From Oscillospiraceae bacterium (GTDB lineage Bacteria > Bacillota > Clostridia > UMGS1810): a DNA stretch of 5,497 nt. Where the stretch lies: positions 1 through 5,497 of the forward strand of contig JALEIO010000036.1 in NCBI GenBank assembly GCA_022769845.1. Reading direction: 5' to 3'. Shown here piece after piece: positions 1 to 5,440 of this stretch. Below the pieces are notes generated by a model. The model did no database searches and was not told the DNA's origin. It worked only from the letters and a program-made list of their open reading frames with translations. The first letter of the stretch is position 1. Each line of letters starts with the position of its first letter. The position numbers and the translations under genes are program-made.

Positions 1-180
1 GAGGTGCATATGGTGGTTGAGGGAGTGTATTCTTCGTCTGCGGCATATGAGCTTTCAAAAAAAATGAATGTTGAAATGCCTATAATTAAAAAAGCGTATG
101 AGGTTCTTTTTGAAAATCTGCCGCCTAAAGATGCGGTAATAAGTCTTATGAAACGCAACAAAAAAGACGAAATAGTTTAA
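1..180 (+). CDS. gpsA: NAD(P)H-dependent glycerol-3-phosphate dehydrogenase, C-terminal fragment
   Basis: The window opens inside this gene, in frame 1, and reads 59 residues to a TAA stop. GpsA reduces dihydroxyacetone phosphate to sn-glycerol 3-phosphate in the cytosol, the backbone precursor for membrane phospholipids. Visible here is the end of the C-terminal helical substrate-binding domain: the conserved MVVEGVYSSSAAYEL stretch (residues 4-18 of the fragment), the VEMPI motif that follows, and the family-typical tail AYEVLFENLPPKDAVISLMKR. GpsA proteins usually run about 330-340 residues, so roughly five sixths of the gene, including the Rossmann domain, lies to the left and cannot be assessed. 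It is followed after about 20 nt by a strong terminator, so it is probably the last gene of its own transcription unit. In many Firmicutes gpsA follows plsY, but that neighbour is out of view. Confidence 0.93.
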   Translation, partial: EVHMVVEGVYSSSAAYELSKKMNVEMPIIKKAYEVLFENLPPKDAVISLMKRNKKDEIV

Positions 181-201
181 AATTATTTTATATTAATTTG
201 C

Positions 202-237
202 AAAAGAGATGAAATTTTAGCATTTCATCTCTTTTTT
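202..237 (+). terminator. Rho-independent terminator of gpsA
   Basis: A perfect 14-bp stem (202-215 pairing with 222-235) encloses a 6-nt loop, TTTAGC. The 3' arm merges into a run of six T (232-237). It sits 21 nt after the gpsA stop and separates gpsA from pgi. On the minus strand the hairpin is followed by only four T, so it should act mainly rightward. Confidence 0.92.
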
Positions 238-300
238 GTATAAAAAATCCGTTGTAAATTGCCTATAAAATGTGCAAGATATATTAAATATCGATAATAT

Positions 301-329
301 TTGACAAACGCATAAAAAAGGAGTATAAT
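301..329 (+). promoter_or_regulatory. Consensus sigma-70/sigma-A promoter of pgi
   Basis: Both hexamers match the consensus exactly: TTGACA at 301-306 and TATAAT at 324-329, with the ideal 17-bp spacer. There is no TG extension before the -10. Transcription would start near 336, giving a leader of about 27 nt before the pgi ATG. Such a match suggests strong, largely unregulated expression. A short inverted repeat (GATAT/ATATC, 278-292) lies just upstream but is too weak to call an operator. Confidence 0.9.
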
Positions 330-362
330 CAAAACGATTTATATTATAGGAGTGGTTACATT

Positions 363-1700
363 ATGATAAAACTCGATTATTCAAAAACTTCAAAATTTAT
401 AAGCGACGATGAAATAAAGAATATGAAAACCGCCGTTATGAGTGCGCAAAATACTCTTAATGAAAAAAATGGAGCCGGATGTGATTATTTGGGCTGGACA
501 TCACTTCCGGCAAATTATGACATAAAAGAATTTGAAAGAATTAAGAAAGCGGCAGAGAAAATCAGGGTAAATTCCGATGTGCTGGTGGTTATCGGCATAG
601 GCGGCTCGTACCTTGGTGCTAAAGCTGCCATTGATATGCTTACAAATTCTTTTTACAATCTTTTGGACAAAAACGAACGCAAGGCGCCGCAGATACTTTT
701 TGCGGGCAACAGCATAAGTGCAAATTATTTGTATGATTTGATAAATCTTGTAAAAGATAAGGATATAAGCGTTAACGTTATTTCAAAATCCGGTACCACA
801 ACCGAGCCTGCGCTTGCTTTCAGAATGTTTAAGGAGCTTTTGGAGAAAAAGTACGGAAAAGAAGGCGCTAAGGAAAGAATTTTTGCAACTACCGACAAGG
901 TTAAGGGCACACTTAAATCATTATCGGACGCCGAAGGCTATGAAACCTTTGTTATTCCGGACGATGTGGGCGGTAGGTTTTCTGTTTTGACGCCGGTTGG
1001 ACTTCTTCCCATTGCGGTTGCCGGAATTGATATTGACGCTATGATGAAGGGCGCGCGCGACGCTATGGAGGAATACAAAAAGCCGTATGAAGAAAACGAC
1101 TGTTTAAAATATGCGGCAATAAGAAATATTCTCTTGCGCAAGGGTAAAAACGTTGAAATTATGGTTAACTACGAGCCTTGTATGCAGTATTTTTCGGAGT
1201 GGTGGAAGCAGCTTTACGGCGAGAGTGAGGGCAAGGACGGCAAAGGACTTTTCCCTGCTTCGGTTAATTTTTCAACCGACCTTCATTCAATGGGGCAGTA
1301 TATTCAGGACGGAGCAAGAATTATTTTTGAAACCGTTTTGAAGGTTGACGAGCCGATAAACGATATCACTATTGATGAGATTGACGGCAACATTGACGGC
1401 CTTAATTTTCTTGCAGGAAAGAGCGTAAATTATGTTAACAGTAAGGCTTTTGAGGGTACGCTTTTGGCGCACACCGACGGAAATGTTCCAAATATGGTTA
1501 TAAATATTCCGAAAATTGACGCTTATAATTTCGGCAATCTTGTTTATTTCTTTGAAAAGGCGTGCGGCGTTTCGGGTTATATTCTCGGTGTAAACCCGTT
1601 TAACCAGCCCGGCGTTGAAGCGTATAAAAAGAATATGTTCGCGCTTTTGGGTAAGCCCGGTTATGAGGATATGAAGGCTGATTTGGAAAAAAGATTATAA
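363..1700 (+). CDS. pgi: Glucose-6-phosphate isomerase
   Basis: Pgi interconverts glucose 6-phosphate and fructose 6-phosphate in the cytosol, linking glycolysis, gluconeogenesis and cell-wall sugar supply. The 445-residue length matches the compact Gram-positive form. The first SIS domain carries the IGIGGSYLGAKAAI segment (about 77-90) and the sugar-phosphate loop SKSGTTTEPA (141-150). PGI signature 1 is seen as DDVGGRFSVLTP (200-211). Catalytic residues by family alignment are Glu287 (in YGESEGKDGKG), His308 (in STDLHSMGQ) and Lys422 (in QPGVEAYKKN), all present. Signature 2 lies around 390-413 (FGNLVYFFEKACGVSGYILG). The ATG at 363 is chosen because AGGAG at 348-352 lies 10 nt upstream and the start fits the family. 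It has its own promoter and its own terminator, so it is monocistronic. Nothing is missing or broken. Confidence 0.97.
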   Translation: MIKLDYSKTSKFISDDEIKNMKTAVMSAQNTLNEKNGAGCDYLGWTSLPANYDIKEFERIKKAAEKIRVNSDVLVVIGIGGSYLGAKAAIDMLTNSFYNLLDKNERKAPQILFAGNSISANYLYDLINLVKDKDISVNVISKSGTTTEPALAFRMFKELLEKKYGKEGAKERIFATTDKVKGTLKSLSDAEGYETFVIPDDVGGRFSVLTPVGLLPIAVAGIDIDAMMKGARDAMEEYKKPYEENDCLKYAAIRNILLRKGKNVEIMVNYEPCMQYFSEWWKQLYGESEGKDGKGLFPASVNFSTDLHSMGQYIQDGARIIFETVLKVDEPINDITIDEIDGNIDGLNFLAGKSVNYVNSKAFEGTLLAHTDGNVPNMVINIPKIDAYNFGNLVYFFEKACGVSGYILGVNPFNQPGVEAYKKNMFALLGKPGYEDMKADLEKRL

Positions 1701-1725
1701 TTAGCGTACAAAAAATATAAAAATT

Positions 1726-1756
1726 TCCGTTGTTTTGACGAAACAGCGGATTTTTT
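1726..1756 (+). terminator. Rho-independent terminator of pgi
   Basis: A 10-bp stem (1726-1735 with 1741-1750, including one T-G wobble) closes a 5-nt loop TGACG and is followed at once by six T (1751-1756). It starts 26 nt after the pgi stop. The U-tract almost touches the -35 box of the typA promoter, so terminator and promoter are packed into about 60 bp. Confidence 0.9.
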
Positions 1757-1757
1757 A

Positions 1758-1786
1758 TTGACATAATTGCAATTTTGTATTATTCT
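1758..1786 (+). promoter_or_regulatory. Probable sigma-A promoter of the typA-ung-mrp operon
   Basis: A perfect -35 TTGACA lies at 1758-1763. With the preferred 17-bp spacer the -10 is TATTCT (1781-1786), matching four of six bases. An overlapping perfect TATAAT at 1786-1791 would need a 22-bp spacer, so it is less likely to pair with this -35, though it could act with a degenerate upstream box. Either way, transcription would begin about 24-30 nt before the typA ATG. Confidence 0.7.
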
Positions 1787-1821
1787 ATAATTTAGTAGAA
1801 AATTTAAGGAGTTAATTTTAG

Positions 1822-3639
1822 ATGAGCAAAAGAGAAGATTTGAGAAATATTGCTATAATTGCCCACGTTGACCACGGCAAAACTACTTTGGTTGACGCTA
1901 TGCTTAAGCAGGGTGGCGTATTCAGAGAAAATCAGCACGTTGACGAGCGTGTTATGGATAATAATGACCTTGAAAAAGAGCGCGGAATTACGATTTTATC
2001 CAAAAACACATCGCTTATGTATAACGGCGTGAAAATTAATATTGTAGATACCCCGGGACATGCCGATTTTGGCGGCGAGGTTGAGCGCGTTCTCAAAATG
2101 GTAGACGGCGTGCTGGTGCTTGTAGACGCGTTTGAAGGTTGTATGCCGCAGACAAGATTTGTGCTGAAAAAGGCTCTTGCGCTAAATCTTAAACCTATTA
2201 TTGTAATTAACAAAATTGATCGCCCCAACGCGCGTCCGTATGAGGTTGTGGACGAGGTTTTAGAGCTGTTTTTAGAGCTTGACGCAACCGAGGAGCAGTT
2301 TAATTCGCCTGTTGTGTTTGCTTCTGCTCGCGACGGTTACGCAACGCGTCATCCTGAAAAGCACGACGGCACTATGAAGCCGCTTTTCGATATGATTTTG
2401 GAAAATGTAAATCCGCCCGAGGGGGACGAGAACGCGCCGCTTCAGTTTCTTATTTCAAACATCGACTATGACGATTATGTTGGCACAATGGCACTCGGAA
2501 GAGTTGAACGCGGCTGTATAAAAGCAGGGCAGTCCACAACACTTTGCTCAAAAGACGGTTCTACCCGAAACGTTAAGGTAGGAAAAATTTATCAGTTTCA
2601 AGGGTTAAACAGAGTAGAAGTAAACGAAGCAAAGGTTGGCGATATTGTCAATGTTTCGGGACTCGGCAAAATAAATATAGGCGAAACGCTGTGCGACTCT
2701 GCTTGCATTGAGCCGCTTCCGTTTGTTGAAATCGACGAGCCGACGCTTTCTATGACTTTCAGCGTAAACAACAGCCCGTTTGCGGGGCAGGACGGCGAAT
2801 TTGTAACGTCAAGACATCTTCGTGACAGGCTTTTTAAAGAAATGGAAACAAACGTAAGCTTAAAGGTTGAAGAAACGGATTCTGCCGACGCATTTAAGGT
2901 GTCGGGCAGGGGAGAACTGCATCTTTCGGTGCTTATTGAAACAATGCGCCGACAGGGTTATGAATTTCAGGTTTCGCGTCCTGTTGTCATAAACAAAAAA
3001 ATTGACGGAAAGCTTATGGAGCCGATTGAGCTTCTTATGATAGACGTTCCGGAGGACTGCGTGGGAGTGGTTATTGACAAGCTTGCCGAGCGAAAAGCCC
3101 AAATGGTTAATATGACAGGCGGCAACGGCGGTTATACACGTCTGGAGTTTAAAATTCCGTCAAGAGGACTTATCGGTTACCGTTCAATTCTTATGACTGA
3201 TACGCGCGGCAACGGAGTTATGAACCACGTTGTTTCGGGATATGAAGAGTACAAGGGAGATATTCCAAGTCGTCAGCGCGGCTCGCTTGTTGCGTTTGAA
3301 ACGGGTGAGAGCGTTACCTACGGTCTTTTTAATGCGCAGGATAGGGGAACAATGTTTATAGGACCGGGCGAGCAGGTCTATTCGGGTATGATTGTCGGCG
3401 AAAATTCGCGCGTTGACGATGTTGAGGTTAACGTCTGCAAGAAAAAACACGTTACAAATATGCGTGCGTCAGGCTCGGACGAGGCGCTTCGTTTAGTTCC
3501 GCATACAGTTCTCTCGCTTGAGCAGTGCATAGAATTTATAGCGGATGATGAGCTTTTGGAGGTTACACCCAAGCATTTGCGTTTAAGAAAGAAAATCCTT
3601 GACAAAACGCTTCGTGCAAAAGCAAGAAGCAAAAACTGA
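1822..3639 (+). CDS. typA: Ribosome-associated GTPase TypA/BipA
   Basis: TypA (BipA) is a translational GTPase of the EF-G/LepA class that binds the 70S ribosome and helps large-subunit assembly and stress adaptation, particularly at low temperature. The 605-residue product has the full set of G motifs: G1 AHVDHGKT (14-21), G2 in RGIT (Thr57), G3 DTPGH (76-80, with catalytic His80), G4 NKID (130-133) and G5 SAR (168-170). Domain II follows (about 205-295), then an EF-G-like domain III with SGRGELHLSVLIETMRR (361-377), and domain V containing PSRGLIGYRS (446-455). The BipA-specific C-terminal domain includes KKKHVTNMRASGSDEALRL (540-558), which separates it from LepA and EF-G. The ATG at 1822 follows AAGGAG (1806-1811) with a 10-nt gap. 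It leads an operon, with ung 18 nt downstream. Length and motifs are normal for the family. Confidence 0.97.
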   Translation: MSKREDLRNIAIIAHVDHGKTTLVDAMLKQGGVFRENQHVDERVMDNNDLEKERGITILSKNTSLMYNGVKINIVDTPGHADFGGEVERVLKMVDGVLVLVDAFEGCMPQTRFVLKKALALNLKPIIVINKIDRPNARPYEVVDEVLELFLELDATEEQFNSPVVFASARDGYATRHPEKHDGTMKPLFDMILENVNPPEGDENAPLQFLISNIDYDDYVGTMALGRVERGCIKAGQSTTLCSKDGSTRNVKVGKIYQFQGLNRVEVNEAKVGDIVNVSGLGKINIGETLCDSACIEPLPFVEIDEPTLSMTFSVNNSPFAGQDGEFVTSRHLRDRLFKEMETNVSLKVEETDSADAFKVSGRGELHLSVLIETMRRQGYEFQVSRPVVINKKIDGKLMEPIELLMIDVPEDCVGVVIDKLAERKAQMVNMTGGNGGYTRLEFKIPSRGLIGYRSILMTDTRGNGVMNHVVSGYEEYKGDIPSRQRGSLVAFETGESVTYGLFNAQDRGTMFIGPGEQVYSGMIVGENSRVDDVEVNVCKKKHVTNMRASGSDEALRLVPHTVLSLEQCIEFIADDELLEVTPKHLRLRKKILDKTLRAKARSKN

Positions 3640-3657
3640 TTTCGGGAGAAAAGTGCT

Positions 3658-4332
3658 ATGGTTAATTTCGGAAACGATTGGGACGAGGTGCTAAAAGGCG
3701 AATTTGAAAAGGAGTATTATCTCAAGCTGCGCACTTTTTTGAAAAACGAATACTCTACAAAAACAGTTTATCCGTCAATGTATGATATTTTTAATGCGCT
3801 TAAATGGACACCTTATGCGCAAACCAAGGTGGTTATACTCGGGCAGGACCCGTATCATGGTGTAAATCAGGCGCACGGACTTGCTTTTTCTGTGAAAAAA
3901 GGCGTTGCAATTCCTCCGTCGCTTGTTAATATTTATAAAGAGTTAAACCGCAGTTTAGGGTGCTATATTCCAAACAACGGATATTTGGAAAAGTGGGCGC
4001 GTCAGGGCGTTTTGCTGCTCAATGCGTCTCTTACCGTTGTAAAAGACAGAGCCAATTCACATTCGGCTATCGGATGGGAAATATTTACCGATGACGTTAT
4101 ACGGTTTTTAAACGATAGGAATGACCCTGTGATTTTTCTTTTGTGGGGCAGTTTTGCAGCAAAAAAAGCGTATTTTATCGACCAAAAAAAGCACTATGTT
4201 CTTACAACCTCGCATCCGAGTCCTCTTTCGGCACACAGAGGATTTTTAGGCTGCAATCACTTTAAAAAGGCTAATGAAATTCTGGTTCAGAACGGTAAAG
4301 AGCCGATAGACTGGCAGATAGAAAATATATAA
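3658..4332 (+). CDS. ung: Uracil-DNA glycosylase, family 1
   Basis: Ung removes uracil from DNA, whether from cytosine deamination or dUMP misincorporation, and leaves an abasic site for base-excision repair. The 224-residue protein is close to the E. coli length and keeps every key residue. The water-activating loop is GQDPYHG (62-68) with catalytic Asp64. Phe77 in GLAFSV stacks on the base, Asn122 in LLLNASLTV recognises uracil, and His186 plus the intercalating Leu190 sit in the loop HPSPLSAHRGF (186-196). The ATG at 3658 is preceded by GGGAG (3644-3648) with 9 nt spacing. The gene starts 18 nt after typA and ends 24 nt before mrp, with no promoter or terminator visible in either gap, so all three are probably cotranscribed. 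No inhibitor or phage-like gene is adjacent, and it looks like the housekeeping copy. Confidence 0.97.
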   Translation: MVNFGNDWDEVLKGEFEKEYYLKLRTFLKNEYSTKTVYPSMYDIFNALKWTPYAQTKVVILGQDPYHGVNQAHGLAFSVKKGVAIPPSLVNIYKELNRSLGCYIPNNGYLEKWARQGVLLLNASLTVVKDRANSHSAIGWEIFTDDVIRFLNDRNDPVIFLLWGSFAAKKAYFIDQKKHYVLTTSHPSPLSAHRGFLGCNHFKKANEILVQNGKEPIDWQIENI

Positions 4333-4343
4333 AATTATGATAT

Positions 4344-4348
4344 GGAGG
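4344..4348 (+). promoter_or_regulatory. Shine-Dalgarno site that sets the mrp start
   Basis: GGAGG at 4344-4348 lies 8 nt before the ATG at 4357, which is ideal spacing. An in-frame ATG at 4342 overlaps this SD itself and has no ribosome-binding site of its own beyond the ung stop, so the shorter protein beginning MSECTHDC is preferred over the five-residue longer version. Confidence 0.88.
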
Positions 4349-4356
4349 AAAATGTT

Positions 4357-5178
4357 ATGAGCGAATGCACACACGATTGTTCAAGCTGCGGGGAAAACTG
4401 TTCGTCACGCGACCCTAAAAGTTTTTTGGAAAAGCCGCACGAAATGAGCAATATAAAGAAGGTTATTGGCGTTGTCAGCGGCAAGGGTGGGGTAGGAAAG
4501 TCGCTTGTTACGGGACTTATGTCGGTTCTCACAAGCCGTGCAGGATATAAAACTGCAATTTTGGACGCGGATATTACGGGTCCGTCCGTCCCTAAAATGT
4601 TTAATCTTACAAAACGTGCAGAAACAGATGATAACGGAATTTATCCCGTAAAAACGAAAACGGGCATTGACGTTATGAGCATAAATTTGCTTTTGGAGGA
4701 TCCGACCGATCCGGTTGTGTGGAGAGGACCGGTCATTGCGGGCGCTGTAAAGCAGTTTTGGACCGATGTAATATGGGGCGATGTTGACTATATGTTTATT
4801 GATATGCCTCCCGGAACGGGGGATGTGCCGCTTACCGTTTATCAGTCTATTCCGATTGACGGAATTATCGTTGTGACTTCTCCGCAGGACTTGGTGTCTA
4901 TGATTGTCGGCAAAGCGGTTAAAATGGCGCAGATGCTTAATATTCCTATTTTGGGATTGGTTGAGAATTTCAGTTATGTTTTGTGTCCCGACTGCGGCAA
5001 AAAAATAGAAGCATTCGGCGAAAGTAAGGCGGATAAGGTCGCTTCAGACCTTAATATTGACACCGTTTGCAAAGTGCCGATTGATTTGAAACTTGCCTCC
5101 GCGTGCGACAAGGGTATGATAGAGCTTTTTGAGGGTGATTGGCTTAATTTACTGCTTAAAAAGGTTGTCACACTGTAA
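4357..5178 (+). CDS. mrp: Mrp/Nbp35-family Fe-S cluster carrier P-loop ATPase
   Basis: Members of this family (Mrp, ApbC, Nbp35) are dimeric cytosolic ATPases that bind and hand over Fe-S clusters. From the preferred start the protein is 273 residues. The deviant Walker A is SGKGGVGKS (41-49), with signature Lys43 and P-loop Lys48. The switch I region follows as DADITGPSVPKMF (70-82), then the Walker B-like FIDMPPGTGD (147-156). The cluster-binding CPDC pair is Cys210/Cys213, which in the family bridges a [4Fe-4S] cluster across the dimer. A second cysteine group, Cys4, Cys8, Cys11 and Cys15, sits in the N-terminal tail and resembles the N-terminal cluster site of Nbp35. The DUF59-type N-terminal domain of many proteobacterial Mrp proteins is absent. 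It is the last gene of the typA-ung-mrp run. The sequence alone does not settle whether it is a scaffold or a carrier, or which proteins it serves. Confidence 0.93.
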   Translation: MSECTHDCSSCGENCSSRDPKSFLEKPHEMSNIKKVIGVVSGKGGVGKSLVTGLMSVLTSRAGYKTAILDADITGPSVPKMFNLTKRAETDDNGIYPVKTKTGIDVMSINLLLEDPTDPVVWRGPVIAGAVKQFWTDVIWGDVDYMFIDMPPGTGDVPLTVYQSIPIDGIIVVTSPQDLVSMIVGKAVKMAQMLNIPILGLVENFSYVLCPDCGKKIEAFGESKADKVASDLNIDTVCKVPIDLKLASACDKGMIELFEGDWLNLLLKKVVTL

Positions 5179-5218
5179 TGCTTTTAGCCGATTGCATAGA
5201 TTATAAGTAATAAAAGTA

Positions 5219-5277
5219 ATTTGCAATATGCACTTGTTGGGAAAATATTTTGTTTTCACGGCGAGTGCACTGCAAAT
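5219..5277. repeat. Long imperfect hairpin downstream of mrp
   Basis: The arms pair in three blocks: 5219-5225 with 5271-5277 (7 bp), 5229-5239 with 5259-5269 (11 pairs including three G-T wobbles), and 5241-5245 with 5253-5257 (5 bp), around a 7-nt loop. No T-run follows, so it is not a standard intrinsic terminator. It may protect the 3' end of the mrp mRNA or terminate it weakly. It lies between the mrp stop and the tRNA promoter. The 40 bases between the mrp stop and this hairpin show nothing recognisable. Confidence 0.6.
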
Positions 5278-5292
5278 GCTTCTTGCGTTGCA

Positions 5293-5328
5293 GAAATTTT
5301 GAAATTTTTAGAAATATTTTTGATAAAA
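5293..5328 (+). promoter_or_regulatory. Phased A/T tracts, possible UP element
   Basis: Three imperfect copies of GAAAT(A)TTTT begin at 5293, 5301 and 5311, followed by GATAAAA at 5322, giving a spacing of about 8-11 bp, close to one helical turn. They end just before the -35 box at 5332, so they cover roughly -40 to -75 from the predicted start. Such tracts commonly bind the RNA polymerase alpha subunit or bend DNA at stable-RNA promoters. This role is inferred from position and composition. Confidence 0.45.
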
Positions 5329-5331
5329 CAC

Positions 5332-5360
5332 TTGACTAATCAGCAATTTTATTATAAAAT
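5332..5360 (+). promoter_or_regulatory. Sigma-A promoter of the tRNA-Ser gene
   Basis: TTGACT (5332-5337) and TAAAAT (5355-5360) each match five of six consensus bases and are 17 bp apart. Transcription would start near 5367, leaving a leader of about 34 nt before the tRNA-like sequence at 5401. The AT-tract block directly upstream fits a strong stable-RNA promoter. The promoter looks intact even though the tRNA behind it is not. Confidence 0.78.
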
Positions 5361-5400
5361 AAAAAGGCAGCTGAAAACACAGTTTTAAAAATTAATATTT

Positions 5401-5440
5401 GGAGAGGTATCGAAGTGGTCATAACGGGGCACACTCGAAA
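5401..5440 (+). tRNA. tRNA-Ser(CGA), 5' half only; 3' half replaced
   Basis: Positions 1 through 38 of a serine tRNA are clear. The acceptor 5' strand GGAGAGG is 5401-5407 and the TA linker 5408-5409. The D stem TCG/CGG (5410-5412 with 5425-5427) encloses a D loop with the invariant GG (5417-5418). The 5' anticodon strand GCACA is 5429-5433, and the loop CTCGAAA (5434-5440) presents anticodon CGA (5436-5438), which reads UCG. The 3' anticodon strand should then be TGTGC, but the sequence reads GGTTA. No variable arm, no TTCGAAT-type T loop and no CCTCTCC acceptor strand follow before the window ends. As it stands this DNA cannot give a normal tRNA. It is either the 5' side of an integration junction, a tRNA split by an intron that continues past the edge, or a truncated relic. 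Confidence 0.8.

Noticed and set aside
252..271. Second possible pgi promoter with TATAAA at 264-269.
   Set aside because: No acceptable -35 at 16-18 bp, and a perfect promoter lies 37 bp downstream.
278..292. Short inverted repeat GATAT/ATATC just upstream of the pgi -35 box, considered as an operator.
   Set aside because: Only 5 bp per arm in very AT-rich DNA; too likely by chance.
1932..2228. Minus-strand frame of 98 codons inside typA, the longest of several antisense frames in the window.
   Set aside because: It lies wholly within a conserved GTPase domain on the other strand, has no SD or family resemblance, and reflects codon composition.
4342..4356. Upstream in-frame ATG giving a five-residue longer Mrp (MEENV).
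   Set aside because: The ATG overlaps the GGAGG that serves the ATG at 4357 and lacks its own SD.
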